Shown here: positions 1-12,091 of the stretch, one piece after another
How the letters are laid out: each line of letters opens with the position of its first letter
Position numbering within the stretch: position 1 is the stretch's first letter
Source of the DNA: Luzula sylvatica
Lineage: Eukaryota > Streptophyta > Magnoliopsida > Poales > Juncaceae
DNA: 64,000 nucleotides
Assembly (NCBI GenBank): GCA_946800325.1
Contig: OX326959.1
Coordinates: 11,290,862-11,354,861, forward strand
Direction of reading: 5' to 3'
The notes under the pieces: generated by a model
Told to the model about the DNA's origin: nothing
The model's input: only the letters and a program-made list of their open reading frames with translations
Database searches by the model: none
Translations under genes and position numbers: made by a program

Positions 1-1814
1 ATGATAATATTGGCGTCATACCTAGTTTTTTGTTAAATCAACAAAAAATATCCTATCTCGATTTATCTCATAACAAATTAGGAGGATCGTTCCCAAGTTG
101 GTTGATAGGGAATAATACAAATCTTCGTAGTTTGAATTTGAGGAATAATTCTTTGGATGGACTGTTTGTCTTCCCTTCACAAATTTACTCGAATTTATCG
201 AGGCTTGATGTCTCACAAAACAAACTTAGTGGCAAACTTTCAAAAGATTTTGGTATAAAAACTCCCAACTTAAAAGACCTTAATCTTTCAAAAAATTATT
301 TCGAAGGTCCTCTCCCTTGGGCTTTTAGCGAATTCATTACTACTCTAGATATATCATACAATACTATTTCAGATCACATTAAAAATGTTTTTCAAGGAAA
401 TTTATCCTACCTCGAGTCCCTGTATATATCAAACAACAGGTTTTATGGATCGCTCCCTAGTCTGGAAAAAGTTGGTAGTGTGTTTAATATGGCTATGGAT
501 AATAATTTCATTACAGGAAAAATTCCAAATAATATATGTAACTTGAGACTAGAATATATTGATATGAGTAATAACAAATTAAATGGGACAATACCCAACT
601 GTTTAGGACAAAATGACATGCTTTTGAATCTCAATTTAAGTAATAATTTACTAGAAGGATCCATTCAAATCGTCATTTGCAACTTAAAAAACATCAAATT
701 CTTAGATTTGTCACAAAATAATTTTTCGGGACAAATTCCGTCTTGTGACATGTTGTATTCCACATTATTTTTGCATCTTAGTCATAATTCTTTTTCGGGC
801 ACATTTCCAATTCCCCTCTCAAATAGTCCCCATTTAGAAACAATAGACATTAGATTCAATAAATTCTCTGGAACAATTCCAAATCGGCTAAACGAATCAT
901 TTCCAATGCTACGAATTTTACTTCTCGAAGGAAATCAATTTGAGGGGACTATTCCAGCTCAAATTTGTCATCTGAAGTATCTTGGAATCTTGGATCTCTC
1001 TCATAATTCTCTTTCAGGCTATATACCTTCGTGTTTGAGCAATATGGGTCCACCAGGAGTAATATTCGAGTCTTTCGTGTCTAGGGATATCACCTTTTTT
1101 CCCTTGTCCGGATCACCGATTATACATGATTATGACACATTTGAAGAAGATACTGTGGACCGAGAGGAATTTGTAACAAAAAGTAGACTCAATAACTATC
1201 AAGGTGATATTCTCAACTATTTTTCGGGTATAGATTTGTCTTCCAATCTTCTAGAAGGCTACATACCTCAAGAGATTGGAAATATGAATTGGACACGTGC
1301 ATTGAACCTATCGAACAATCGACTCGCTGGATTTATACCAAAATCTCTGTCGAATTTAACAAGTCTCGAGAGTTTGGACCTCTCGCATAATCATCTGATA
1401 GGTCAAATACCTGCAGAGTTTGCAGAACTGAATTTTTTAGAATCCTTCTCTGTAGCATACAACAATTTATCTGGTCCGATATTGGAGGGGGGTCAATTTA
1501 ATACTTTTAGTGAGAGCAGTTTCAAAGGAAATCCGAATCTTTGTGGCCGGCCTCTTGTGACAATTTGTGGAACTACATCTCCGGGTTTATCAAATGGGGT
1601 GCGAATTGGGAACATCGATAATGATGACCGGCTCAACCTTGTTATATTAGTGGGATCTTTCGTAGTGTCTTTCGTTTTAGGGTTTTGGGGAGTAATTATC
1701 GTGATTTATTACAAGAGAACTTGGAATCGAGCTCTTTTTCTAGTTGTCGATAAATATACCGATTTGCTCTTTGTAAAAATTGTTCTCTTGATGAGAAGAT
1801 TGAGAACTGCTTAG
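1..1814 (+). CDS. RLP-A: leucine-rich-repeat receptor-like protein, 3' part (5' end outside window)
   Basis: The frame is open from base 1 to a TAG at 1812-1814 and corresponds to the last exon of RLP-B. It encodes about a dozen extracellular LRRs (LxxLxLSxNxLxGxIP type), an acidic island around 1130-1190, four more LRRs, a C-terminal cap with the motif GNPNLCGRPL, one hydrophobic membrane segment at about 1645-1715 and a short basic tail of about 30 residues. There is no kinase domain, so it is a receptor-like protein. Such proteins sit in the plasma membrane, perceive extracellular ligands and usually signal through partner kinases such as SOBIR1 (family knowledge). The layout resembles the RLP1/RLP14/Cuscuta-receptor-like group, which is my inference. 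Unlike RLP-B, this copy keeps the frame at 1150-1180 and has GAG-TTT-GCA-GAA where RLP-B has a stop. The ligand is unknown. Confidence 0.9.
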   Translation, partial: DNIGVIPSFLLNQQKISYLDLSHNKLGGSFPSWLIGNNTNLRSLNLRNNSLDGLFVFPSQIYSNLSRLDVSQNKLSGKLSKDFGIKTPNLKDLNLSKNYFEGPLPWAFSEFITTLDISYNTISDHIKNVFQGNLSYLESLYISNNRFYGSLPSLEKVGSVFNMAMDNNFITGKIPNNICNLRLEYIDMSNNKLNGTIPNCLGQNDMLLNLNLSNNLLEGSIQIVICNLKNIKFLDLSQNNFSGQIPSCDMLYSTLFLHLSHNSFSGTFPIPLSNSPHLETIDIRFNKFSGTIPNRLNESFPMLRILLLEGNQFEGTIPAQICHLKYLGILDLSHNSLSGYIPSCLSNMGPPGVIFESFVSRDITFFPLSGSPIIHDYDTFEEDTVDREEFVTKSRLNNYQGDILNYFSGIDLSSNLLEGYIPQEIGNMNWTRALNLSNNRLAGFIPKSLSNLTSLESLDLSHNHLIGQIPAEFAELNFLESFSVAYNNLSGPILEGGQFNTFSESSFKGNPNLCGRPLVTICGTTSPGLSNGVRIGNIDNDDRLNLVILVGSFVVSFVLGFWGVIIVIYYKRTWNRALFLVVDKYTDLLFVKIVLLMRRLRTA

Positions 1815-2539
1815 GCATTTCTTGATTTAGAATGCTTTTTCGGTAGAACTTCTTCTTGTCCTTTGTCTTGAATAAATTTTGATATTTTCTATTGGGGATT
1901 TGATGAGCATTGGATAATTTTTTTGGATTTGCTTGTGATCAAGATGTTATGAAAATGTTTTCCTTATAAAAAATATTGGACATATCCCCAAATTCTTCTT
2001 AAGAGATTTGATGACGTAATTATGTTTTAATACTTTAAAAATTAGCATTTTAATTCACGAATTGACATCTTAATTGGTTGTTGAACCATAACTTAAAATA
2101 ATCCAACTATAAATTTTTATGTGCCATGAAAAAAGTTTTGGGGGATATACATCACTACTGATCTACGGAAAAAAAGTTTTCCATCAATGTTAATTCAGAA
2201 AATAAACCATCGTCAATGCAGAGTCAAAATGAAAATCTAACAGGTCAAAAACCTAGCGAGGACTTCATTCTTGAGCTAAAGACCCCTTAAAAAATGTATC
2301 TTTTAAAACTAAAACTCAGGAGGCATATATGCAAAAGGCCCTTAGAAACTGTAAAAACAACTGAATTATTTTAAAAATTGGTAAAAGACAATGTAATTGT
2401 TCACCTAAAAATTGGTTCCAAAGATGGTAAATAAATAAATAAAATCTGGTCAATTAATCAATTTAAAGGGAGATATATGCAACAGATCCCTAAAATCTTG
2501 CATCCCGATTTTTCGGGCATTTATGTTGACGATCCTAGA

Positions 2540-3494
2540 CAGTGCCGGCCATTGGGGCAGGCCTATAAAGCCTGGGCCTGGGGTCCATTTTGGGTGAGGG
2601 GTCCAATATTAGTGACATTATATATTTGGACACAAAGTATATTTAGTCAAGCATAAGAAATATTCAGTCCATTATATCAACAAATCAAGACCTCAACCCA
2701 TTATACACGTACAGACTTAAATTTTTAAAAGTGGATCCTGCAAAAGATATCATCTGAATATCTGATACGCACAAACTTCATCTCTTTTGTTTCTCTTTCG
2801 ATTTGCCCTAACTCTCTCATCTTCTGTCAAGTGTAAACCTTAGATCGACATCACCATGCACCAGGACAAATGTAGACACATGATCGGCATCGATAGGCCA
2901 AGTCCAAACCAGACAATTATTGTCGCCAGAGCAGACCCCGAGACCGTCGCCACGCCCAACACTCGGTGTTGACGTGATTTCAACAAAAAACTTGATCTCT
3001 AATTTACATCAAGGTTTGATTTTTTTTCCCTCTGTGTGTTTCCAATTCGGTTGTGTTAGATAATTGGAACAATTGGAAACAATTTCAAAAATCAATTTTT
3101 TTAATTTCGAAGGATCATGAGTAATATATTACTGGAGGAAATTGTGAGTCATATTGAGAAAATTATTTTTGGAGAACAATTAGAACAAGTATAATTATAT
3201 TGATCTTTTTGCTGGAGAACAAATGCAAACCCAACTATTAGGATGTTTTTGATAAAATCTAGAATGATATATTTTATAGTCGTATTAAAAAAATGTAAAC
3301 AAGTTCAAATACAAAATTAAGTTTCTGAAAAAGTATTGGGTTATATTGTTTAATTTTCTCTTTTTTACTCGATTTAAAAAATGAAATATTTAACCAACTT
3401 AAATTAGGTCACGGTGAAACAAACATGAGCTAGAGAGATTTGGGTTCCTTTTCGAAAATGGCCTCGGGTCACCGAAAACTTGGGACCGGCCCTG
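2540..3494. mobile_element. Non-autonomous hAT element (955 bp)
   Basis: The element begins CAGTGCCGGCC and ends GGACCGGCCCTG, which are inverted repeats of each other. It is flanked by the 8-bp direct repeat atcctaga (2532-2539 and 3495-3502). The paralogous site near 20786-20793 has a single uninterrupted copy (atcccaga), so it is an empty site. An 8-bp target duplication with CAG..CTG ends is diagnostic of the hAT superfamily. No transposase frame is visible inside. Confidence 0.9.
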
Positions 3495-4523
3495 ATCCTA
3501 GATTTGAGCTGCCCGTACTTCCGTACTCGTAAATAATTGTTAATTGAATTGGCCGTACTTCCGTGCCTTTATGTTGATGATCTTTTGGTCCTTTATATCG
3601 GAGCAATATGCCTTCGCTTCGTCTTCTTCACATCATTGCGCATCGAGCGAGTACACTATATTGTCAGTTTCTCCTAATATGTTTAATTTTAGATGGATAA
3701 ATTGGATGCATTTAGTTTAGGAAGATCAGATAGACGCTCTATTCTGTTAAATGAAAATTATCTTTTAGCTTAATGATAGATATTTTAGTTAATAAATTGT
3801 CAATTAAAAAAATGTAAATTGGTAAATTGTAGAAAACCGTTTTAACTTTTTTAATTGTAATTGTATAACAAAACCATTTTTTATAATATAAATGCATTTT
3901 GTTTTCTTTCATATTGAATTGAACAAAAATAGAAAACTGCCAGCAAAGTACCGCTAGAATTAACCAAACATAGCATACAATTTTAATTTCTCATAAAATA
4001 GTATCGCATATGCAAGAAGTACCGCACCAGATTAGTAAGCTCATACGAGTTATGTGAGGACATGCCTTCGCGTAACCACACTCACTCAAGCCGCATGAGT
4101 TGGAAATATTTTTCGCGACATTCATCCTCTCTCAATTCCTCTATTTTCTTACTTATATTTGCAATTCAGCCTCGCTTCTAACTATGTTCCTTCATTTTCT
4201 CTTCTTTTCCTTCGATTTACGAGTGCATATCTTTCGAAACAAGATCGCTTAAGCATATTAAAAAACAAATAAGTGCAACAAATTTAAGTAACTACTTATT
4301 ACGAAAAATAATGAAAATAAAATAACTAAGATATCGGAAGAAAACTAATGAATTTTGACTGTCCGCTTGCTACCCGCTTCGAGTCCACCAGTTTCTCTCT
4401 AGAGTTGCTAACAATGAAAGTTATGTATAATCTTGAGAAACATGAAAATGCATATAAAATTATCAGCTCCAATTCATCTTCAAGGATAATTGATGAATGA
4501 AAAAACGTTCATCCTCTCTCAGT

Positions 4524-5035
4524 CAGAGCCGGTCCTACGATTTACAAGATCCGAAGCAATATCTATATTAACTTTCTTATTATTTCAATAAAGAAAATAT
4601 ATTTATTGGTATAAAATTAATATTTTGCGAAATAATATTTTACAAGAAAATCTTAAATTAAAAAATATTATGGTTTCATTTTACTTTTGACTAGATTATA
4701 TATAATAGTCTAACTAGGTCATGTATGAAATTTAGTATTATGTCAAATTCAAATTTATATTTTATGCTATGAATTCATCAAATAGTAAACATATACAAGA
4801 ATAAGAAAAATTAAACGTCTCATGCACAACACATCACATTAAGCCACGTCCATTTCTCTAGCACAATGTATGGATGTGACTGGGGTCATGAGAATATTTG
4901 AGATTATTTCTACTGATTTAGATGTTCCATTTTTTTTATCGTTATATTACATAACGTCATCTATATTTATTTATAAATATGCAGCCCTATATTTTCGTTG
5001 CAGCCGCTTTGTTCGCCTCTCTTCAGGTCCGTCCC
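4524..5035. mobile_element. hAT MITE, RLP-A flank copy
   Basis: It starts CAGAGCCGGTCC after the flank ctctcagt (4516-4523). It is orthologous to the better preserved copy at 21799-22326. The right end has lost about 3 bases, so the right target duplication is damaged. The insertion predates the duplication because both units carry it at the same place. Confidence 0.8.
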
Positions 5036-5553
5036 TCTCAGTTCCTCGATTTTTCTCTTCTTGAGTTGAACGTCTCTCTATAAAAAACAAAATAATCTCG
5101 AACATATAAGGAAGTATAGCATTGATAAAAAATTGTTTTAATATGTGCTATATGATACATTATAAAAAGTGTTATATATATATATTATTCTCCTATACAA
5201 TGATAATCATTTATTAAATTTTTATTTATTAACACACAAATAGTAACTACAATACAATTAAAATTGTATTCATATTTTAAGTGCAAAATAAATACTAGAT
5301 ATCTAATTACATTTTTTTTTAAAATGAATTCAAATGCAATAAACAAATAAATAATATTATAGGAATAAAATAACAAAAAATCATAATGCTGAACGGGTCG
5401 AGCAAAACAAGTTCTCTATTTTAAGTGTTAAATAACTCAAATCATGTTTTAAAATCTAGTAAATTAATGGGAGCAATTACTCAAATCATGTTTCAAAATG
5501 AATTTGCAATTGCTTAGTTTGTTCAGGTAAAGTACAATATTTACTCATCAAAT

Positions 5554-6232
5554 CATGGTTCTGAATATCGGACTCGGACTCGGACTCGGTCGGCCTCCGA
5601 GACTCGGGACTCGGTCGACTCGGACAAGACTCGGGCGAGTCAAAAAAAAAAAATCGGACGGTTAATAAAAAAAATCGGAAAAAATAGAAAAAAAAATAAT
5701 TTAAAAAAAAAATATATATATATAAACATTCATAAACATGATACACACTAATTGAACTCATAAAAAAAATACATTATATGACCTATAAAAAAATTAAATA
5801 CTTGAATTAAAAAATAAGGCAATTGAAAAAATATGACATAATATGTTGGTTTGTATCTCAAGATTATAAATAATTTAGATAATTTTAGTATTTAATTAAT
5901 TACCTCTATGTCGGTTTGTATCTCAAGATTATAAAAAATAAAGCAATTGAAAAAATATACCGAGTCTTCTCGGCCATAATATGACATGATACTGTACATT
6001 TTTTTTTTCAAAGAGTCATTAAAATAGTGTGCATGTTTTTTCGAATAGGTACAAGTCTACAAAGTTAGAAAAGAGTGCAAAGAAATGTGAACATAGAGTA
6101 ATAATATACAAATATTACAAAAGAGTGCAACTCTTTGTAATTTTTTCGAAGTTAAAAAAATGAGAATAACAAATAGAAACATACATCATAATATTCATAT
6201 ATTCATATAGTGTATTCTTAAAAATAAAAAAA

Positions 6233-6268
<36 letters not shown>

Positions 6269-6373
6269 CGGATACTCGGATCCGATTTTATCGGCCCAAA
6301 ATCGGCTCGGTGGCCACCGAGTCCGAGAATATCGGCCGAGTTTTTTTTATCTCGGCCGATATTACGAACCATG
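5554..6373. mobile_element. hAT element with TCGGACTCGG subterminal repeats (820 bp)
   Basis: Terminal inverted repeats CATGGTTCTGAATATCGG and, read inverted, CATGGTTCGTAATATCGG are flanked by the 8-bp duplication catcaaat (5546-5553, 6374-6381). The paralogous site in the RLP-B flank (22831-22840) is empty. The interior has repeated GACTCGG motifs near both ends and a long A tract at about 6229-6266, and carries no gene. A relative lies at 27469-28586. Confidence 0.9.
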
Positions 6374-7731
6374 CATCAAATAGTGAAACGTGTTAGCTCA
6401 TCAAACTCTTTGCTGGCTATGATTCTGGAAAGACCCAAGTTTAAATATCAAATTTCATGGAAAATGGTATTACATTATCTTCTATAATCATCTTGGTGTT
6501 ACTATACAAGAAGCCAATGAGAATATTAATTGGGACATATGGTCTATTTCATAATATATAGTATCATAAATATTACTCAAAAATAATATGAAAGAAATCA
6601 TAGTACTTTGTTAAATATTATTTTTAAATCGAAATAAAATTGAAAAATAGGAAATTATTAAAAAAATATGAAAACAATGTACAACTTTAGGAAATGTTAT
6701 TCAAAAAGTGAATATTTTGCTAAAGAGACAAAAGCACTGATGACTCTTAGAAAGGAAAAAAAATTGGGTTTAATTTTTTTTCAATAAAACTTAACTGTAC
6801 TGTTGAATTATATGTATGTATAAATTGTTTGTCAAAAATATCGCAGTAATTGTCCTACCATATTATATTATTTTGTAATATAATTAATCGAATTAAAAAA
6901 ATATTCACTTAGTAAATCATACATAAGCCTGTTGAAAAATTGTATTATGATAAAAAGGAAATAAATAAAAAATAATTATAGGTTTTTTTGCTTTCAAGTT
7001 TTAACAGTGAATATCTTGTGTTAAATTCTCCACTTCTTTGAATTTGTTTTTTGCTTTCAAACTGAAGATCTTCTCCAGTTTGAGTGAATTCTCCCCTTCT
7101 CAAATCCTACACTTCTTTTGTCATTTCTCTCGACGTCTATTTCAAAAACGCTGCATTTTCGCTTTGAGTTTGTTCTTTCACTCCTTAATTCGCAACCAAT
7201 TTCACAAATGAGAATATCATTCAAGGCTTCAAGCCCTTGAATTTGATGAAATGCTGATTTTCCTTCATTGGAGGGCTGAGTCGAAAACTTCAGTGTGAAT
7301 TTATCTGACATAATATCGAGTCATTAATATATTATTTATAACATAGTTAATAATAATTACATAAATCACATCAACGATTTGTAAATTAAGAAAAACATAG
7401 CATTGGGCGGGTACTCCGCCGAACTCCTCCCGCAGAAGTTTCCGATTTTGTATTTGAGACTGCCACTACAATATATAATTAAGCAAGTATTTAGAGGACG
7501 GCCGAGACGCCAAATAAAATACATTACATTACACATAATTATATATTGCCCCACAAAATTATCAATAATTCGATAAAAATTAAATTACAAATAAAATATA
7601 CCACCTTAGGTGGGCGGGTCTTGCATCTTGATTTTTTGGGCTTTTATGTCGATCATCCCAGAGTCGAGCTACCTGTACTGTACTTTCGTACTTGTAAATC
7701 ATTGTGAATTGAACTGTCCGTACTTTAGTTA

Positions 7732-8056
7732 AGAGGTGTTCTACTATGCCCCCATATTTCACCACAACTTTCATGTTGCCATCATCAATTGAAAGTTGGG
7801 TGAAATATGTCTCCAATTTGCATTCAAATTCTTCTCCAATTAAATTCTTCTTGAGTTAATTTGTAATTAATTAGCTTGTAATTAACTAATGAATGATCTA
7901 ACGAATTAAATTTCAATTAAAATTATCAAATTTTAAATTAAAAATTAATTAGAGAGCTCTTTGGATGCAAAATTTGAGGACATGAAGGAGTAAGCACGAC
8001 AAAGTGATGTCATGCTTACTCCATCACGAAAGTGGTGGTGAATTTGGGGCAAGAAG
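7732..8056. mobile_element. Probable foldback MITE, class unassigned
   Basis: This segment is absent from the paralogous site at about 25553-25560. Its ends are imperfect inverted repeats (TATGCCCCCATATTTCACCAC at left, GTGGTGAATTTGGGGCAAGAA at right). The flanks read tttagttaa and ttcagttaa, suggesting a target duplication of about 9 bp. Exact ends are uncertain by a few bases. Confidence 0.55.
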
Positions 8057-8860
8057 TATAATTTTCTTTCAGTTAATAAGTTGTCAACTAAAAAAAAAGG
8101 CTAAATTGGTGAATTGTAGAAAATAGTTCTATTTTTTTAATTGTTATTATACAAAAAACCATTATTTTCAAGTAAATACATTTTATTCTCTTTTATATTG
8201 AACTTCACTTCACAACAAAATAAAACTGCCCGCAGAGTAGCGCGGGTATCAACCGAGTATAGCATGACATTTTAAGTTCTCATAAAATGGTATCACATGT
8301 CAAATTTTTTGAAACTAAATGCGAGACGTACCTCACCTGATTAGCAGCTCATACAAGTTATGCGAAGACAAATTTTTCGTGTGACAATCACACAAGTTGT
8401 ATCGGTTGGACATATTTTTTTTTCGTGTGGCATTCATCTTCTCTTAGTTCCTCGGCAATCTTATTTATATTTGCAATTCAACCTTGCTTCAGACTATGTT
8501 CTTTGATTTTTTTTCTTTTTTACCTTCAATTTTCGAATTAAGTGCATATATTTCGAAACAAGATCACTTAAGCATATGGAAAAACAAATAAGTGCGACAT
8601 ATTTAAGGAACTAGTTATTATGGAAAATAATGAAAATAAAATAACTAAGATATTGGAAGAAAACTAATGAATTTTAATTACTCCCTCTTAGTTTATAAAA
8701 ACAATTTATATGTTGTGAAAAAAAATAGAGTTTCCAATATGACATGAGGTAAGGAAACTTATATTTGTTTACTTTTGCTATTATTTTCTATTCATCTCCA
8801 TATTAAATTTAGAGATCTAACAAATAATATCCTTTTTCTGAAATGTAGGCAATAAAATTA

Positions 8861-9163
8861 GGGTAATTTTACTCTTCCCCCCAAACTCACCATCCCATCC
8901 ACGATCCGTACAAAACTTGGTTTTGTACGGATTGATCTCCCCAAATTGCACCCAACATTTTCGATTGTTGGTTAATTCAAATTTCAATTAATAGTTAATT
9001 CAAAGTTAATTATCGGTTAATGCATTTGTATCAAAATTAATAATTTTAATTAATGATTAATACGGGCTTGGGTGCAATTTTTGAAGATGTGTATTGGCCT
9101 CCCCAGATCGTGGATGGCGCGGTGGATCTGGGGGGTACCATATATGCTCCCATAAAATTACCC
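8861..9163. mobile_element. Foldback MITE (303 bp), class unassigned
   Basis: Perfect 11-bp inverted ends, GGGTAATTTTA and TAAAATTACCC, enclose further matching inverted pairs (ccacgatc/gatcgtgg and ttgcaccca/tgggtgcaa). The whole element can therefore fold back on itself. It is absent from the RLP-B flank near 29165. I could not define the target duplication. Confidence 0.65.
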
Positions 9164-9395
9164 ATCCTAGGAGAACAAGAAAATTTAATTTGTTAGTTGA
9201 ATGTTTTGGAATCAGATGCCGGCATTTCGGAAAGCTAGCTTTTGACCATGGAAGAATAGAGTGTGCATATATATATATAACGAACTGGGGTTATATATTC
9301 AGCCCCCCAAACTCAAAATAACATGCCCGATGAGATGAATTAGCTATTTAATTGATCGTTTAATTAAATTGATAAATCAATTAATAGGTACTAAT

Positions 9396-9865
9396 ATTAA
9401 CATATTATTTCGGAATCCGAGTAACTCGAAAATCAAGCATCACATAATCCAGTTGAGAGTCGACCCAAAATTCAGATGATTCGAAACCCGCATATATAAA
9501 ATAAATTCTGAATGACTCGAAAATCGAAATAATCAGGATATGAATGGCCCGAAAATCGAAACGACCAGGAGCTGATTGAACCGAAAATCGAAAAGACTCG
9601 GAACTGAATGATCCGAAAATCAAAACGATCCGGAACCGAGTGACCCGAAAACCGAAACGATCCGGAATCGAATGACCTGAAAACTAAAACAATCTGAAAT
9701 TGAGTGATCCGAAAATAAATGATCCGAACCCGAATGACCCGCAAAACGAATGACCTGCGACCCGAACGACCCAATGACCAGAATGCCCCGCAAACCGAAA
9801 CGACTCGAACCCGAAATGATACGATCCGAACCCGACCCGACCGACCTGTTCGATTTCCACCTCTA
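9396..9865. repeat. ACCCGAA-rich degenerate repeat element, copy 1
   Basis: The block is built from reiterated short motifs such as GACCCGAAAACCGAAACGA. It ends in cgatttccacctcta, which inverted reads TAGAGGTGGAAATCG and looks like a hAT-type end. Copies lie at about 13470-14049, 32940-33531 and 49869-50466. Long open frames on either strand arise from the repeat composition and are not genes. I found no reliable left terminus. Confidence 0.7.
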
Positions 9866-10275
9866 CTAAGTACTAATTTTCGTTTTGTTTTAAAAATTTA
9901 AAAATTAATGTCTAAAACGTGCAAAATACTTAATTTTCATTTTGTTTTAAAAAAATTACGTATCTGAAGACTGACACAATTAAATTTTGAAAAAATATAA
10001 AAAAGAAAATCTAACACCTTAAATATTTTTTTTCTAAATTTTTTTCAAAATAAATGCATAAAATGAGAAAAATACAAAATTTTCACGTTTTTTTCAACAA
10101 ATTTCATAATTAAAGACATAACAATATATATTTTTTCATTAATATCATAAAAATACAAAGAAAATATTATAATTTGAAAACAAATATATAAAAATAAGAA
10201 TGGTACGTCTTCCTCACGGTAGAGAAACAAGTTAGAGAAGAGACAAGTTAGAGAAGAGGATCAAGCGAATGAAGT
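9866..10275. repeat. AT-rich dispersed repeat family
   Basis: The phrases tctaaaacgtgcaaaatact and gaagactgacacaattaaat recur with near identity at 14090-14400 and 50490-50800. Looser copies occur at 13260-13460, 32450-32900, 33580-33900, 34980-35160 and 35640-36370. No coding content is seen. The block joins directly onto the B3 pseudogene at about 10276. Confidence 0.7.
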
Positions 10276-11088
10276 GAACTATGAAGAGATCATGAAATTT
10301 GTCAGAGATTGTCAAAACCTAGCAACGAAGAAGCGTGTTAAGGATTTCGATTTGAAATCGTTATTATCTGCAAAAAGAAAGAAGTCCACAATAGAAGACT
10401 CTTTTCAAGCTGAAAAAGGATATCAATAAAGATTACCAAGATCAATTTGGAAATTCCTCTTCCGATTCCAATGTCACCACCGATAAAGACGGTACTTTAT
10501 TTGACATTCGTTCGAAGTTTATGTTCCATTTTTTTGTTTTATGTAAAGCTAAAGAAATTTTGTATCATTTCAGGTAGTAGTAATAATGGCTCGTCGTCGT
10601 CAAAGCAGAAAGCCCTGAATGAGGAAGAAGAAGTTGAAGAAATAACAATAAGCGATATGCCCTCGCACATGACAAATTATGATCGATTAGTGAACTGCGA
10701 AGGGGATTTGAAATCATTCAAAGCCGCCATGTCCTTTCAATCAAAATTCCCCTCTTTGGTTATTCATATAACTCGTTACATGGCCAAACGATACAGTCGA
10801 ATGGTAATGAATTAAACTCATATGCAAGTAATCTTTGCTATATAATGAATAATTTAAAATAAAATAAAAACAAAATCATGTACATCATGTATACCCTTTA
10901 TTTCAATATCCGTGCAGAGATTCCCTAACAAGTTTTCGAGAATGTACTTGCCGAGCAAGAAAACGGCGTTAATCAGTGGTTGGCATGCTTTCAAGCAAAG
11001 AAATTTATTAGAGGAGGATGATTGTTGTGGTTTTGAGCTCGTAAAACCAACCGAATTTCGAGTTCATATCTTCCGTGCTTCCGGGTAG
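10276..11088 (+). pseudogene. REM-like B3 pseudogene, 3' half only
   Basis: This is a truncated paralogue of the B3 gene at 43649-45316. It starts in the middle of exon 2; the N-terminal B3 domain and promoter are missing and replaced by AT-rich repeat. It keeps exon 3 (about 10574-10803) and exon 4 (about 10918-11088) with splice sites. A 2-bp deletion near 10399 shifts the exon 2 frame. A 63-bp in-frame deletion near 10967 removes 21 residues from the core of the C-terminal B3 fold, and one codon is missing at about 10655. The ORF at 10447-10815 reads across an intron and is not a real gene model. It could be transcribed from neighbouring repeats but cannot make the family protein. Confidence 0.88.
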
Positions 11089-11806
11089 GGATAACGATTT
11101 TTAAGATATTGTCGTAATAATAAGTTTTATGTATGGACGGTTAAATTTTCTTCTGTTCGTGCTCGTGATTTGGTTTATCTGAACAATTTTTGTTATGAAG
11201 CTATGTAAATGCTTAGTTCCTTTTGCTAACTTATTTTAAGAGAATGAAATTATTTATATATTCATCGACAATGTCTCAGTGGCATGTAATCGAGATACCG
11301 GTACTTAATACAAAATACAGATACATAATGATTTAATATTATCTATCACTTAAATCTTAATCGAACTCAAATTTCTTAATCCTAATCCACGATTAATTAT
11401 AATTAGTATAACCTTAATCAAATTATAATGACATGTATTAAATATTAATCCCAATTGTAAATCCTAAATCACGCACAAATTGTAATATATTTTCATCTCA
11501 GGTCACATTAATTATACTTCTCAATTTGCCGAGCCCATTCAAATAGAAAATATAGCAACCATTTCGCAACTTCTATCAAAATTAAAAAAGACTGCTGCAA
11601 AAAACAGGCTCACAATATGTCTAGAGAAGTAATTAACAAACTTGCTCCTCTGTTTCGTCAACACAAACATAGACTCCAGTGAAAAGGCCTCCAGTTTCGC
11701 CGTTCAGTTCATCGTTAGTTACCAGTTCTACTTGTTCCTACAAATATCACATTTCACATTTCAAATTTCAAATGTTTAAAACTAAATGAAATACGTACCT
11801 CACCTG
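11089..11806. other. 3' flank of B3 pseudogene, no gene
   Basis: This aligns with 45317-45917 downstream of the live B3 gene. Unit 1 holds about 160 extra bases at 11273-11430 that are absent from unit 2. No frame or RNA gene is recognisable. Confidence 0.7.
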
Positions 11807-11814
11807 ATTAGGAG

Positions 11815-12083
11815 CAGTGGCGGATCTGGGAGGGGGGCGAGCGGGGCCTCTTCCTATGAAATCAAGAACCGACATGTTAGCGAAAAAATAAGGTGATTTT
11901 GTTCGTTTGGAAAATAATAAATATGATAAATTTGTATGTATTCCACAAAGAATAAAGTAGTCTAGTAGTAAAGTTGCTGTTAGGGAGATTGAAGGTCTTG
12001 AGTTCAATATCCTCAAGCTACATATTTTGATTTAATTTTTTTATTTTGGCCCCCCCTATATATGGAACCTGGATCCGCCCCTG
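11815..12083. mobile_element. hAT MITE, intact copy (269 bp)
   Basis: Ends CAGTGGCGGATCTGGG and, inverted, CAGGGGCGGATCCAGG are flanked by the 8-bp duplication attaggag/attatcag (11807-11814, 12084-12091). The related sequence at 8338-8345 shows the unoccupied site attagcag. The orthologous copy in unit 2 (45926-48483) has later been invaded by a LINE and another hAT. Confidence 0.88.
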
Positions 12084-12091
12084 ATTATCAG

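Larger units (their letters stand above)
1815..9330. repeat. 3' flank of RLP-A, segmentally duplicated with 19959-29310; no gene
   Basis: Apart from the insertions listed separately, this stretch aligns base by base with the flank of RLP-B. For example 3590-4330 matches 20880-21610, 6380-7320 matches 24160-25140, and 8090-8870 matches 27390-29160. I see no conserved coding frame; the short ORFs differ between the two copies. Unit-specific insertions are the hATs at 2540 and 5554 and the foldback elements at 7732 and 8861. The first 300 bases presumably contain the 3' UTR of RLP-A, because they stay nearly identical to the RLP-B flank. Confidence 0.8.

Noticed and set aside
10447..10815. 122-codon ORF as an independent gene
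   Set aside because: It reads from exon 2 through an intron into exon 3 of the B3 pseudogene.
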